Source: Aselliscus stoliczkanus
Taxonomy: Eukaryota; Chordata; Mammalia; Chiroptera; Hipposideridae
NCBI GenBank assembly: GCA_033961575.1
Contig: CM066734.1
Span: 81,056,501 to 81,120,500, forward strand
Direction: 5' to 3'
Length of the DNA stretch: 64,000 nucleotides
Both the position numbers and the translations under genes were made by a program. Position 1 is the stretch's first letter, and every line of letters begins with the position of its first letter. Under the pieces are notes generated by a model. The model ran no database searches. It was not told the origin of the DNA and saw only the letters and a program-made list of their open reading frames with translations. Shown one piece after another: positions 1 to 12,594 of the stretch.

Positions 1-149
1 GTGGGAAAGGTACTATGGTTGAATAAGATTGACAAGTTCTTTTAGATCTTTTGTTGTTACACAATGCACTTGTGTAACCCTTGTTAATACACAATGCACT
101 TGAACACAATAAAATATGAGAGGTGCAGCATTCAAGACTCCCTTTTGAC

Positions 150-525
150 TTTATTTAACTCAGCAGCTTTGAATGAAGTAGTTTATTTGGGAGGTAAGGA
201 ATTGATCCTAAGAAGCACCATTAGAGTGTTTGGAAAGTGAGAGAGGGAAGGAGAACAAGTCAACACATGGTACATTAATGAGCAGGTTGCTACTGCAAAC
301 ACTTGGGGTTCAGTCCTGCAGAAAACTCTGAGAGACAGAGTAAAAGGAGCTTCAGAGTTGTCCCATCCAAAGGTGATTATCTACAAGTGTTTATGCCCAA
401 ATTCCCATTCCTCATTCGCTGAGAGCTATTCTTAGAGACATTAACTCCCCTAGCATTTCTGGCTTGCCCTGAGCAAGGGCTAATAGAAAGCCCTCAGGAA
501 GAGAACTGTAGAATTTTTAAATGGG
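150..525 (-). mobile_element. ERVL-like LTR, left copy, antisense
   Basis: The stretch from about 168 to 510 resembles 1689-2005. Shared landmarks in the same order are a ttatttgg block (170 and 1692), an agaagcac block, a ttaatgagca block (near 276 and 1773), 'ggttcagtcctg' versus 'gactcagtcctg', 'tctgagagacag' versus 'tctcagagacag', and the common end 'agaaagccctcaggaag'. Two similar terminal blocks around a pol-like interior suggest the LTRs of one old provirus, read on the minus strand. The copies are clearly diverged, so this is an ancient insertion. Outer boundaries are approximate. Confidence 0.55.
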
Positions 526-529
526 TCAT

Positions 530-1688
530 TGTCAAGATGTTCTTCTACCAAAACAGTAAGTGCTGCTGCAGCAGTGACTATTAAAGGGGATATACTTGGG
601 GATCCCATAGCATCTGCTACAATCTACCATTTGCAATGTACAGATTCACTCATTTCCCAAGATAAGCTCAATTTGTCCTATCCCTACTTCTTTAAGTTAA
701 CGGTCCATAACAATTTCTAAAAAAAAGAAAAAAAAGGAAAACACATATAGTTATAATAAGAAGGTTAATGGGGATTTAAAACAGGAAATATAATGGGATA
801 AGCTGTAGTCCTCACTATTGCAGTTGACATTGGGGCTATAACTGACAATGTACATCTGCTACCATTCATGCTACTCACTCTAAGTACATTAGCCATCTCT
901 TCTGCTTGGTCCTGAGAAGGCCAAGCCCTGCTTATTATATATCTTTGTGTTGTTATAAAAGACTCAAGAAGAATCCTAAACAATGTGTGGGTTTCAAACA
1001 TACTCCTCCTTGACTCTATCATACAGCAGCAACTTTATCTCCATATTTTAATGGTGGCTAATTACTTGTCATTACAATAACTACTTTCTTTGCCTGTTAA
1101 ATCTAATAGTGCAATGAACCTCAAATGACCTGACAGCAGCTATTTATTGAGACCATTACATCCCCTGGTAGACATGTCCAATCTCTATCCCAGAAATCAG
1201 GGCCTCTAATCCAGCAGAGGGCACGGGAAGCAAAATTTCCCCAAGTAGGTCACTGGGAATACTGAAAGGGACCTCTCCAAGGTTTACCCATTCCTGCATC
1301 CACATATTCTGTCATAAACACAGTAAAATATAGTAGCAATTGGTTGAAAGTTATACCGCATCTTAAAGGATAGTACCCCAATTCAGCAGGGCTATACTTC
1401 ATTGTCATCTTAAAAGGCTATCCCAAAGTTCCATTAGGCCGGCTACTTCAAGGTTAAGGGATACATGTGGTAGAACCAGTGAATTTCATGATCATTTGCC
1501 TCCTTTGTCAAAAAAGTGGGTCCCTTGGTCCAAAGCAATATTATATGGGATGCCATATATGTGAGTTCTCAGATAACAGTGCCAATTGAGAACATTGCAA
1601 AGAAAGAAAACCCACAGCCAGAATACATATAAATCCAGTGAGGAAAAATCATTGCCCCCTCCAGAGTTCTATGCCAACTCCTGGTTTT
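530..1688 (-). mobile_element. ERVL-like internal region, antisense, heavily deleted
   Basis: Lies between the two LTR-like blocks. Read on the minus strand, the part from about 1380 to 1690 resembles the integrase segment of ERVL pol. A short peptide near 1575-1650 contains the run YSGCGF, similar to the conserved region around the first catalytic acidic residue of retroviral integrases, although the expected aspartate is not seen there. The reading frame ends almost at once. At about 1 kb the interior is far shorter than a complete ERVL (about 5-6 kb), so gag, protease and most of the reverse transcriptase are missing. The integrase-like part abuts the right LTR block, placing the deletion there. 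It is a non-functional relic. Confidence 0.5.
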
Positions 1689-2290
1689 TACAGGGCCTGT
1701 TTTATTTGGGTGATGCCAAGAAGCACTGGATGGGGAGAGGTGATATGACACAGGCAACCAATAAAGGGTATGTTAATGAGCAAGATACCACTCTGGCTCA
1801 GGGACTCAGTCCTGCGGAGGGTCTCTCAGAGACAGTGTGGAATCTGCCTCAGAGTTTCACCATCCAACAGAAAAGAGCACAGGTATATTTATACTCCAAC
1901 TTCCATTCATTATTAACTAAGAGTGTCTCCTGGTGGCATTAATTCTCCAGAACTTAGTGTCTGCCTGTGCAAAGGCTCAGAGAAAGCCCTCAGGAAGACA
2001 GATAGTAGGAAACTTGGGCACATAATGAAATATTGAATACAGAGTAGGCATAGGCAGGGCAGCTACAGGGTCTTTTACACACAACATTTGACAAGGCAAT
2101 CCTTGCTTAAGGGCAGAGCTCATATTCAGCTGTTTTCTCTGCCCAGATGTTGCAGTTGTTTACAGCTGGTGTTTCTTCTGATTGGTCAGTAGCAATGTTC
2201 TATTGATGAAATGTTGTACATATCACCTTCCCTCAGGATATGTGGTAATTCCTAATTATTAATAGGAGAGAAACTAAAAGTACAGGATGA
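1689..2290 (-). mobile_element. ERVL-like LTR, right copy, antisense
   Basis: Partner of the left LTR-like block; the best shared part is 1689-2005. The segment from 2010 to about 2290 continues without an obvious counterpart on the left, so either the left copy is truncated or the right boundary is closer to 2005. Reverse-strand open frames here have no coding meaning. Confidence 0.5.
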
Positions 2291-2299
2291 ACTATGGAT

Positions 2300-4126
2300 C
2301 AAAACCCAGAGGTAAGAAGAACTCTCAACACTTGACAAACATCAGAAGTTGCCAGCACCCTGAACACTTTGCAAACACCATCCATTTATATGGCCAACTG
2401 ATCTTGGTGAGAAAAGCTAAATGTTAATGGTGACTTCAGGCAGAAGCTTGGGTTTTTTAAATGGTATGAGACTAAATTTAAGCATGTGTCCTTGAAACAG
2501 AGATATTTCTGACACTCGCAGTGACAAGGAATCTTCTACATCCTGAATTCATCTGCAGTCAATCTAAGTAAAGTGGGCTTGTTAGCAATCCTGTTATGTT
2601 CAATCAGGGTTACACGCTTTGTCATCCTTATGTAGAGGAAAGCTCTAAAATGAACATCCACAAAAACACCCAGTTAGTTCTATGTTCCAGTTGGCAGCAT
2701 CCTTAAAATGTAAGTAGCACGACAAATACTGTACAATAAGTATAGAAAGCACATCTCTTTACTTTTATTTCAGTTCTACCCAATAAATCACTTTGCCTCG
2801 TATTTAAAACTTCTCAGTGGTAAGAAATTATTTTTCAGTCATTTTCAAAAGGACAAACCTAGCATGAAACTCAAGCCAATACCACATGGAACAGAGAATA
2901 AAATGAATTAGCATATTATTAATTGCAAACCATTAATTTTCAAGGACAATTGCAAATTAGACCAACTCATTCACTTCTAAAAGGTAGCTTATGTATGGGG
3001 AATAACTTCATGTCTCAGGTAGGTTACCCATTTATTAAGATTAAAATATTTCCTTTCAGTCTCAGTTCTCTGAAGGGTTCCACAAAAGGGGGACAGAGGC
3101 TGAATGGGAAGTGTGAGAATTTGCGAGCCATAAACCTAGCACTATAAATCAGGAGGAAAAAGAACAGGCAAGAAGCAGAAAGGACTAAGAAAGCCCCTTC
3201 TACTGTAGTCCAAACACCCAGGCCAGATGCATGCAGAAAAAGAAAAACTATTTTAATGATATCAGTCAAGAGAAACTAAGAGCCTTATGGCAAGAATCTA
3301 TTTTTTCCCCCTTTGTTATTGCCTTCATTATTCATCTGATGTCAGTAAGGCAAGACTCTCTGCAAAGTTTTGCTCCTGAATCCTTTGCAGCACGCTGACA
3401 ATGTGCTGTGCTCTGCTCTGCACTGACTTAGAAGAGGACTCGGTCTCTGCCCCAGGCTCCTACATTCTGGTTGAAGTAGTCACAGCAATTCAAACATAAA
3501 AATGCCAGCTGAGAAGGGGATTAAATCTCGAGGTGCAAGGGAGCGTGTAACATTATTAGCTATAACACAACATAGATGGTAATTAAGCAGAAAGCACTTC
3601 CATTTTGCCACCCTCAGCAGCCCTTATCAAAGGCCATTATTTAAATTAAGTCAACCTATGACCTTGATGTGACTTATGATTTGCCAAACTCATAACACTG
3701 CACATCAGTAATTCAAATAAATTTAAATAATCAGTTGTAGGCTTCAGATTTACATGATCTCTTGATATTTTAGAACCAAAACACAGGGTGAGTTTTAGAC
3801 TGTGAAACTATTTTATGAGTTATCTCAACACAGGAAAATAGCAGCGTAGAACCTAAATTGGGCTTTGATACACTCATCTAACATGGCCATCAGCTAAGTC
3901 TTACCCACATGGGTAAATTTATGAAGACTGGTTGAGTAAATCAACAATATAATCATAATATTATGCAACTGTGGCAGATTCAATCTATACTTATACATCA
4001 GTGATGTTGGTTCCACTATGTCCAAGTCAAATAAAATCAGTGTTAATTATTATTTAACTGAATTATATTTCATATCATATAATATTATAATTAGTCAAGA
4101 GGTCAGAGTGATCTCTTAGTTCATAG
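2300..4126. other. No gene seen; unique or very old sequence
   Basis: No open frame above about 80 codons and no recognisable exon. 3340-3480 may be a degraded L2. 3590-3690 reads as complex, non-repetitive sequence and could be regulatory, but nothing proves it. Confidence 0.5.
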
Positions 4127-4139
4127 TGTCCTCAAGCAG
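4127..4139. repeat. Target-site duplication of the short L1, left
   Basis: tgtcctcaagcag here is repeated exactly at 4406-4418, on either side of an L1 3' end. Confidence 0.85.
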
Positions 4140-4192
4140 TGACCATTGCACTGTATACCTGAAGCTGAAGCTGAATAATATTGTATGTGAAC

Positions 4193-4226
<34 letters not shown>

Positions 4227-4405
4227 CATGGGACATGGAGTACAGCATAGAGCACAAAGTCAATGGAACTGTAATAGATACATACAATGTCAGAGGGGCA
4301 ATAGGTTGGGGAGGGGGTTATCACTTTTTGAGGGGTGAAATGTGTAACTATTACATTGTTTTGTACACCTGAAACTAATAATATAAAAAAAATTAAAAAT
4401 AATAA
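4140..4405 (+). mobile_element. 5'-truncated L1 3' UTR insertion (266 bp)
   Basis: L1 3' UTR sequence ending in an A-rich tail (about 4374-4405), bounded by a perfect 13-bp target duplication. It contains the typical terminal stretch 'ttgtacacctgaaacta' near 4362. The same order of blocks appears on the opposite strand at 18937-19200, so both belong to one L1 sub-family. A (TA)13 run at 4201-4226 has grown inside the UTR. There is no coding capacity. Confidence 0.85.
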
Positions 4406-4418
4406 TGTCCTCAAGCAG
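4406..4418. repeat. Target-site duplication of the short L1, right
   Basis: Exact copy of 4127-4139; it directly precedes a TA microsatellite. Confidence 0.85.

Positions 4419-4421
<3 letters not shown>

Positions 4422-4513
<92 letters not shown>
4422..4513. repeat. Compound microsatellite (TA)19(CA)4(GA)23
   Basis: Uninterrupted TA repeats to 4459, four CA units to 4467, then GA repeats to 4513. Several open frames crossing it on both strands encode only YIYI or RERE/LSLS runs and are not genes. Confidence 0.97.
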
Positions 4514-4515
<2 letters not shown>

Positions 4516-4889
4516 AAAAATATATACACATTTTAAGAAAGGAAAAACTTGTATTAAAATTATAATAATATATACCAATAACCAAAGACAAATACAAGTC
4601 AGGTTTGACTTCTGCAATTACAAGAGGTACACAAAGTGTTACCATCAGCATCCAGACACTTCACTATTGCTTCAGCATAGTTAACATCTCTTAAAATGTA
4701 TACACTTTTTTTGGTACCCCTGATTTTATACACACACACATATATGTATGTATATAATGCGAAGGTCCTATTTCAGTTCCATGAAGTTGATGTATTTTAA
4801 GGTGATGTGAGGCTGATTCTTTTTTCTAAAATCTTATCCTTCCCAGTCTTTCCTCAACTCTCTGTAACATAAATAAAAATTAAGATAAT

Positions 4890-5330
4890 AATTTCAGGAT
4901 TCTGCCAAGAAACATGGCCATCCTGGATTTCTTGAACAAAGGGAGTTTTGAGTAGATTTAAGGGAATCTTAAGCAAGCAGTGGTGAAGCACCCAGGAACT
5001 AACAACAATAGGAGGCCATTCCATTCCCTGGAACTTAAGGAACTGGAGGAAGGAAAGGTCTTAGTGAAGCCTAGAGAGGTCTTAGGGCTGTGAAAGAGGA
5101 GCTACCAGACAGAAGCTATAACTGTAGACCAGCCACTAAGAACCACAGCAAGGGGAGATGAAGGGGAATGGGGCTAAATACTCTGACCTCTCTCTTCTTC
5201 TGCTATCTGACCTCCTGCTTGTATCTCCCATCGTCTGAAATTAATCAGACAGCAAGAAAATCAAGGTGTTGTAAACTGTAGTTATCAGCCTCCTGGGGCA
5301 TGAGCAGGACAGAAAAGAGTGAAAAATATA
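4890..5330 (+). mobile_element. Ancient ERVL-class LTR fragment, sense (LTR16/LTR33-like)
   Basis: The order of a 'gacctctctcttcttctgct' block, a 'tgacctcctgcttgtatc' block and 'cagcctcctggggca' near 5289 resembles the 3' part of old mammalian ERVL-class LTRs. Family name from memory; boundaries approximate. Confidence 0.45.
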
Positions 5331-5339
5331 CAACACAAA

Positions 5340-8300
5340 GATTAGACATAGTAGACACAGTTAGAGAGACATTCTACTTTGCATATTACCAATAAACATG
5401 TGTTTATTAAACATATAGTCTCTGGCTTCATTTAATAAAGTATGAAATTTATTTTCTACCTCTGTTTCTTTTCTTGTAGTCATTCTATTTCAAGAGAAAA
5501 TGATTTAAAAACAGATTTTAAGCTACAATTAAGTATCTCCACTAAATGCCACTTGTGCAAAAGAAGGACTCCTATAGACTACTGAATGTGCTTTAAAATT
5601 CACTTCCTTATCTACTACTAGAGACGAGTTCAACTGTAACATTTCCCCTAGGATCCCAGTATTGATAGGCACTAAGACACTTAAAGTGACCTTAAAAACC
5701 ATATGATATACTGACAGAGTTCTTTTTACTCAGGTCCATGAATCCTCATCTGAAAATGTTATTTAGAATCCAAAAACCTCCACACAGGTTCACTGAAGTA
5801 ATTAATAACTTCATTCTTAAAAGGTAATGCTTTCCTTATGTAGCATTGAATGTGTGATCCAATATGTACTATTTTTCAGAAAATATATACTGAAAATATT
5901 CTCTCATTTAAAAAGGACTGTTACGAAGGACAAAAGAAAGCTAATTATATATTTAGCTAAGCAAAACAATCCAAGCAGGGTATTGTGGAAAAAGTGAGTG
6001 AGCCCAGCCAGAAGTATGTAGATCAATAAGAGCAAAGATACTAAAGAAGGCTGACAGTCAGCAGGAGGAGTAGTGGATTCCAGATCTCAGAGGTGGAGCA
6101 CAACTTCTAATGACTAGGTGCACATTGATGTTTTGTAGAAGTAAAGCAGAAATAAAGGTTAGTGATTCAAGGAAGGAGAGGAACTATTCAATTAAGAGAT
6201 TTAATGAACCATCAACAAAAATAAAAGTGGGAGTGAGCGACAAAGGAAAGGCATAATGCATGTTTGTAGCCTCCTCTGCTATTTTTTTTTTCTCAATTAA
6301 TGTTGAAATGTTGACCTCACATATTCATAGAAATCCAATTTTTCTCTACTTTTTAATGTATGGTTCTCAAATATATATAGGTATAGTAATCTGTTTACTT
6401 ATGTAACCCATCAAACTGTAATTGGAAATATTTCTGTACTTGGCCAGCTGTTCAAACCCAAACATGATAATTTTTTTTTTAATTCTTCAAAATTATTAGA
6501 CATGTTCAATCTACTTGACTAAGCACAATAAAAATAGTTCTGCCCAAGTGGAAATAAGACATACTTACTGCTTTTCAATATCTTTTTAAACAAAATTGGA
6601 CTCCAGAGCCCATGTTATTTCTAACATTATCATGTCTCTCTTCATGAAGATGAGTCATTTCCCAAAAAAAGGGAAACATTAAACTTAATTAGAAACACTG
6701 GACTTGAGATTCCTGGCAGCGTATAATTCATAGATGAGAGCAAATCGTTGAAACTCAACACATTTTTGTTTAATTGAAATTAATTCGTTTCCCTATCTAT
6801 CAATTTTCACAAGTAAAAGTCTCATACTTTTTATTTTTTTCTTTAACTTTACAACTGATTCCCTAAAACAGAGTGCATAAATTCATGCTGCCTATTCACT
6901 CTGTGATAGGACTTCTAGATACCACTCATTCAAATCTAAATTGTATTTAATCTACTTATAAGCATCTATATGAAATGTAAATATAAATTGAAATTTTCAT
7001 ATAAACATGAAAATAAATCTAACAAATGGCACACTATCGTGAATTATTTTGATCACTATTCTTTGAGTTTTTAAGGCTTTCAAATAAATCTATAGCCATA
7101 ATTTCATTTTGTATTGGCTTTATGAACATAATATGAATTTGTCATCATTTTTATTTCTTTACATAAAATAAAACCTCAGGTATGTTTTTACCATACTAGA
7201 GCTATTTTTCATATGCACATATAATGATATATAATAAAACATTCTCCTTATGTCATAAAAAGCCCAAACTAAAGATGATAATCTTCTCCACAGTTGTATC
7301 AGGGTTCTCCTAACTTTAAATAGAAATTTTCTTGATAAACTCCATATTTTTCAAAGATAGCACAAATTCAAAGACTCAAATTTTGGGACCAGGAAGGACA
7401 TTAAAAGGTACATTAAGGCACTCACTTCTACTATCCCGCCCTCCTCAAAATGGGCCAGAATTCAGTTATCCTGGATAGTATATGAGGATTTTATACATGT
7501 ATTTTAAGTTCTCTAGAGAAAGAGATTTTACAACTTTGTAATACACCTCTTGCTGTTAGTTTTATTTATTATATATCCATCCTGTATGTTCCATATATTT
7601 TATAGTTTTGTTTTGTTAGCCCTTCTTCTTTCATTTTTAATTCCATAAACATGTAATACAGACTCTGGGGAGCAGGCTTTCATATAGTGTTAGATTCTAA
7701 TTTCAATTTTTTAAGCTTAGAATAGGAGAGAATCTTCACATCACCTAAATGCCCTCTCAAAGTTTCTTACATGCCCTCCTTGATATGCCCGCCCCTCCTT
7801 TGCTTGCGCACTCCCAGTGACAAAGAGCTTAACACCTTATGAAGATACTTCTGCATGCAAGCAAGTCTTTTCCTCACTAGGCCAATATCTGCTTCCTTTC
7901 ACCATTTACCTCTTAACCATAGTATCAGCCTTTCATCTTTTGAAGGCAGTCACTGTACCTTTCTCAGGATATTCTCTTCTAAGATAAATATCTGATATTC
8001 CTTCATAGGGAAAGAAAGGGAGCCTCCATGTCTAAAAAGATATAAATCTATGTACCTGTCTCCCCAAGGCCCTGGGCATCCCACACGGTGGTCTGTTTCT
8101 GACAGCAAATCCAAAGGATTCAATGTAAGCAAGAATGGGGGTATTCCCAAAAATCAACTTCAAAAATAAATATAAATATATGGTCTCCAACATTTCCTTA
8201 ATTAACAATTATATAATTACCATCACAGAATTTAGAAGGCTTTTTGAACCTATATTTCAGTCTCAAACTTCTTTGGAAATAACAACCCTTCTAAGTCTAT

Positions 8301-8520
8301 AGTTATCCATGATAATAAAAGATACTTCTTTTTTTCAGTCTTCAATTTAATCTCATTAAACTCTGAAGTAGCTCCCTAGTTCTAGTTTTCCAGAATATGG
8401 TGAACAAGTAAGCACTGTACACTATTTTTCTGTCCTCATCTTCCAAGACTCTTTAATCCTAGTCCTTTTTTTCTGCTCTTATATAATAATATCGCTTTGC
8501 AACCTCTCTCTACCCCTCTC
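5340..8520. other. AT-rich unique sequence, no gene seen
   Basis: Long AT-rich stretch with only short chance frames (the longest, on the minus strand at 7950-8150, is 66 codons with no recognisable motif). Runs of T at 6281-6291 and 6472-6480 are simple sequence. Confidence 0.5.
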
Positions 8521-8529
8521 TCTTACTCT

Positions 8530-9210
8530 GTATTTTCCTAATAACTAAACTGGAGCATGTCCTAATCTGTTGTTTTGTGTTTTTGTTTTTTGTCCTTAAG
8601 GAATAGAGCTGGAGTATCACACTCTAGTCTTAATTGTAGATTTGACAAAGTCCCAAAGGGGTTATCATTGCTATAGAAAAGCCAAGTTCCATTACAACAT
8701 CCTTCCAATAAGCCCTGACTTTCAGAGGAGAGCTACTATTAATACTAAACATTTTAGTGATAAGGAACCCCTCTCACTAATGCATTCCTGATGGGTTTGG
8801 TGAAAGGTATGTCTTCTTAGTTTTATTTTGGGTCATCTGATGGGTCTTCTGGGTTCACATAATATATTCATTCCAGCATGCCCATTTCTAAACCCTTTTA
8901 ACCCCTTCCTCTACCACTTTTCATGGCAATTCAAGCATTTTGACTTTGTTCAACAAGTGCTATTATTTCTAGGAGTCACCTTTGCAACAAGTTTGTTCCA
9001 TCCCCTGAGTCCTTTTTAGGATATTAAGCCAGTATCCTGAGAATGTACTCTAAGTCAATATGTTCTCTCTTATTCAAATTTATATTTTAGCCTCTTTGAT
9101 TTAATTCTGGTACAACCAAAATCCACTCCCAAGTAAATTTCTGAGGCTCTTGCTGGTTCATGCTGGCTAATTTCTTGAAGATTCTTTGGTATAAAGTCCT
9201 TTTCTATCAT

Positions 9211-9279
<69 letters not shown>

Positions 9280-9838
9280 TAATGTTATGCTTCAACTTAT
9301 CCCTAGTTATTGGCCTGGAATCTCAGAGAGGAGTGGGGAGTAATCCTGAGAAGAGTTCCTGTTGTCTTACAAGGAACAGGCCCCAGTAGTATCTTCCCAC
9401 ATAGAGATATGTGAGCTCTTACTAAGGAAGCACAGACCACCTCTGAGGGCTCTGAAGATTTAGAGGCATTGTGGAGCCATAAGCTTTAGGAGCATCTACC
9501 CAGACATGTCAGGGTGCAAGGTGTGCCCAGATAGGATGCTAACTTTGGCATAATAGTCCTGACTTGACTGAGCATTTAACTATCTTTGTAGCTTGGTAAC
9601 TGTTAAATTTTGAGCTTGGTCATCAGCATTTTATGCTCTCCCAATGTGTGTCCTTTCTTGGAAAATTATACAAAGTCACTACCATTGAAAGTGTTAGTAG
9701 TTGAGCCACCATCTGGGCCAGAAATAGGGTCCTTGTGACAGATGTTCTGCCTGGAATAGGATCCTTATTGCCAACCAGATAGTAAGCAACCCAGACTCCA
9801 AATTTCATCTCACTGGCTGTTTTATTGAACCTCTTTTA
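8530..9838 (-). mobile_element. Probable ERV interior remnant, antisense
   Basis: Complex sequence directly beside an antisense LTR-like block at 9840-10165, in the place where a provirus interior would lie. No frame is long enough to identify a retroviral protein, so the assignment rests mainly on position. Interrupted by a TA microsatellite. Confidence 0.3.
9219..9276. repeat. (AT)29 microsatellite
   Basis: 58 bp of uninterrupted AT. Self-complementary, so it could form a hairpin or cruciform, and the allele length is likely variable. Confidence 0.98.
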
Positions 9839-9839
9839 C

Positions 9840-10165
9840 TACCACTGTATCAATTGCATTTTCCAGGAAGCAGATCCTGAGACAGAGTTAGGAGTAAAAA
9901 TGTTTTACTGGCAAGCAATATCTATAAAAGGAACAAAGATAAAGCAGAACTGAGCAGGAGGTTTCCACCAGCCTACAAGGAGCCCTGGCATAACAACTGC
10001 CTGTTAGAGCAGTCCCATATCTGGTGGAAGCAGCCTGCCTGTATACCGCAGCCTAAATCAGTCATTGGCCAAGACCAACCTGAGAAGAATATGATCTTGA
10101 CACAGGCTGATGCAGAGATGAAAGAGTTAACAGACAGAGGCTGTCTACTCGCCATAGTCCAAGTC
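9840..10165 (-). mobile_element. Ancient ERVL-class LTR, antisense
   Basis: Starts with a 'ttttccaggaagcagatcc' block followed by 'tgttttactggcaagcaa', a pattern I associate with the antisense end of LTR16/LTR33-type repeats. A related 'gtgtttaatttttgggaag' arrangement begins near 49150. Family name uncertain. Confidence 0.45.
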
Positions 10166-10169
10166 ACTA

Positions 10170-11400
10170 CCTCTCAGTTTTACTTCCAAGACATTGTCAA
10201 AAATATACTCAAGATTTTGAATTTTGGAGTCTCTAAGACGTTGACCTAATGCCTCTGAGTAATAACATTACCAAAATAACCTCTGTTGAAGGTCAAATCT
10301 TTAGCTAAAAAAATGTAATGCTTGGCCCTTAATTACAGATAGAGAACAAGTTTGACAGGTATTTTTCTTTAGAGAAGTGTGCTGATTGCTCCTTAGACAC
10401 TTGCTTTCATGCCAATGTTTGCAAATTGCTTCTCTTATAGTTGTTCTTGATGCTTCTTTTGCAGCAAGTTTTATCTGAGTTAATCTATTACCTTATATAT
10501 TGCTATGACCGTAACTCAGATAAAGCATAACACATTTTCATTTTGTCACTCTATTATTTTTGCAGTAAGTCAATATAACCTGAGGTGAAGCATGCCTTGC
10601 TCAGCATTTATTAATCTATCAGTTTAAATGTTCATTGTTTATATCAAAACACCACTTATCAGTTTTGGTCTAATTATAATTATCTTCTCATAAGGGAAAT
10701 GGCAGCTTCAAATCCCAAATATGAGTAAATTTCCAAGGTGAGGTACTCTCAAGATGCTACTAGTACAAAATGTGCCCTCCACTTCCTCCCTCTAGGTATG
10801 AGTGATGGATGACTTCCATTTCCTATAAAAAAAAAAAAAAAGTATATTATCTACCCTAACAAAATGCCACTTCATCCAATACAAGAGGAAGGGATTTTAA
10901 TTTGCATCACAGTGCATGAGCACACAGTAGCTGTTCAACAAATGGTAATCATTATTCACACTGGTTCAAATAATTGTGATCATGTCTAGTCATTAACAGG
11001 AATGAATTTTGATGAGGCTGGGTGGTGAATGATGAGATAAGGCAGGTTGAAGCTATTTTTCCAACACCCACCGAAATCAAATTGGTCTTTCAAACTTCTC
11101 ATTAGGCAGACAACAAACAATGCTGAGTTGACCTCTCAGGTGTCTAAGCTTCTTTCTTTGTATTTTAAAAGTATTCTGCAACCACATTAACTCTCTAAAG
11201 TCATGGAAATATTAATATTTTACTAATACTTTTACTAACTTACTATACTGCTTTTTTCTAATTAACTTTTTAGTCTATTTACTCTTATTTCTAGAAAGCA
11301 ATTTAACCTCTAATTCAGTCAGTCGTCCTACCAACCCAAGCATACACTAACACATTCCTAACTATAGAGAACTTTGGTTCTGACACCCCTTTGAATAAAA
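10170..11400. other. Unique or unclassified sequence
   Basis: No gene or structured element identified. Around 10900-10960 there is a weak trace of an L2/MIR-like end. An A run occupies about 10827-10841. Confidence 0.45.
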
Positions 11401-11880
11401 ATGTCCTTTGCTCTTTTCCTTACATATGAAAGTTATAGTTAACAATTCCTGGGCTCAGCTCAAAACCTGCTTTCCTCATGGACTCTCAGATATCTCTCCT
11501 ATCTCCTATAATATTTTTTTATTGTTTTACATGTTTTGGCACTTGAAAGAGAATTGCTTTTCATTTCACTGACTTTCATTGAATCACTTTTATAATTCAA
11601 TGTTGGGGATGCAAATCTCAGCCTATCAGGCGAACGGGGTTTCCGTGATCTTTGATGAACCCCTCTGACTCCAAGCCTTGGTTTAGAAACTTTAAGATGC
11701 TTCCCAAATCTATAGTTCTTTAATTTTATCTGTTTGGCTTTATTTCTTAGCCTGGCATTATGTTCTACACAATTTTCAGTATCCTCTCAAAAGTAGTTAA
11801 CATTGTACATGTAAGAGCATAATAAATACATGCTAAATCAAATGAATGAATGAATGAATGAATGAATGAATGAATTCATT
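11400..11880 (+). mobile_element. L2 LINE 3' end with AATG tail
   Basis: Degraded sequence ending in 'agagcataataaatacatg' and then an (AATG) run at 11841-11873. This is how L2 elements (CR1 clade) end: a short tandem repeat rather than poly(A). Confidence 0.5.
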
Positions 11881-12166
11881 TAAGGCTTCCCTGACTTAGT
11901 GTAATTTGGGTGGAAAAGCTGAGTTATAACCTCCCCTGATTGTTTATGTTATAGAAAGCCTTAGCCTCTATTTCACTTAGATTTAAAAGTGACTCACTTA
12001 CTTTTTTTCATTTCAAGAGTTTTTCCATAAAATAGGGTTTCTGCTTGATATACACATACAAACCTGAATGACAGACCCGTTTAAATTGGACAATCACTTT
12101 AATAGGGAATAATTAAATAAGTTGAACATTTGCATTAAAATTTTTTTTTTTGATCAAATAGTTGTA

Positions 12167-12176
12167 AAGGCAACTT
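12167..12176. repeat. Target-site duplication of SINE, left
   Basis: aaggcaactt, repeated at 12290-12299 around the SINE. Confidence 0.8.
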
Positions 12177-12289
12177 TTTTTTTTTTTTTTTTATTGAGGG
12201 CAGTGTCACTGGACCTCACATGCGGGACCCGAACCGGGGCCGCTGGCTTCCCAAGCCAGCACTTAACCACTGCACCACTCGGCCGGCCC
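12177..12289 (-). mobile_element. Short tRNA-derived SINE, antisense
   Basis: Begins with a T run (the reversed poly(A) tail) and ends with 'cactcggccggccc', the reversed head. The body carries the reversed tRNA B-box region near 12220-12240 and a 'ggcttcccaagcca' stem-like block. Flanked by a 10-bp direct repeat. Same head as the copies at 36937, 46924, 51301 and 55416. Confidence 0.9.
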
Positions 12290-12299
12290 AAGGCAACTT

Positions 12300-12590
12300 C
12301 TACTATGTTCAAAACCATTATAAAAGCTAAAGTAGCTCAAAATATGCATGTATGTGAACATATGTACATAAATTATGAACATATGTACATAAATTATTGA
12401 AGATGGCTGAAAAGGACAGAAACAAAAAAAAAATGCTACTCTTTTAAAATTTGTATATGAAAATAAAGTGAAATTAGGTTAATAATAGGGAACAGACTTT
12501 AATCACAACTAAAATCCAGTAGCATAAGATGTTTGTTTTTATTCCGTAAGGATAGAAATGAGATGTTTCTAATCATTTCCTATCCACCTC
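12300..12590. other. No gene seen
   Basis: A near-perfect tandem of a 20-base unit containing 'gaacatatgtacataaatta' covers 12356-12396; otherwise AT-rich unique sequence. Confidence 0.6.
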
Positions 12591-12594
12591 CTTG

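Noticed and set aside
4335..4651. Open frames on both strands with YIYI, RERE and LSLS runs
   Set aside because: Pure translation of the TA/CA/GA microsatellite.
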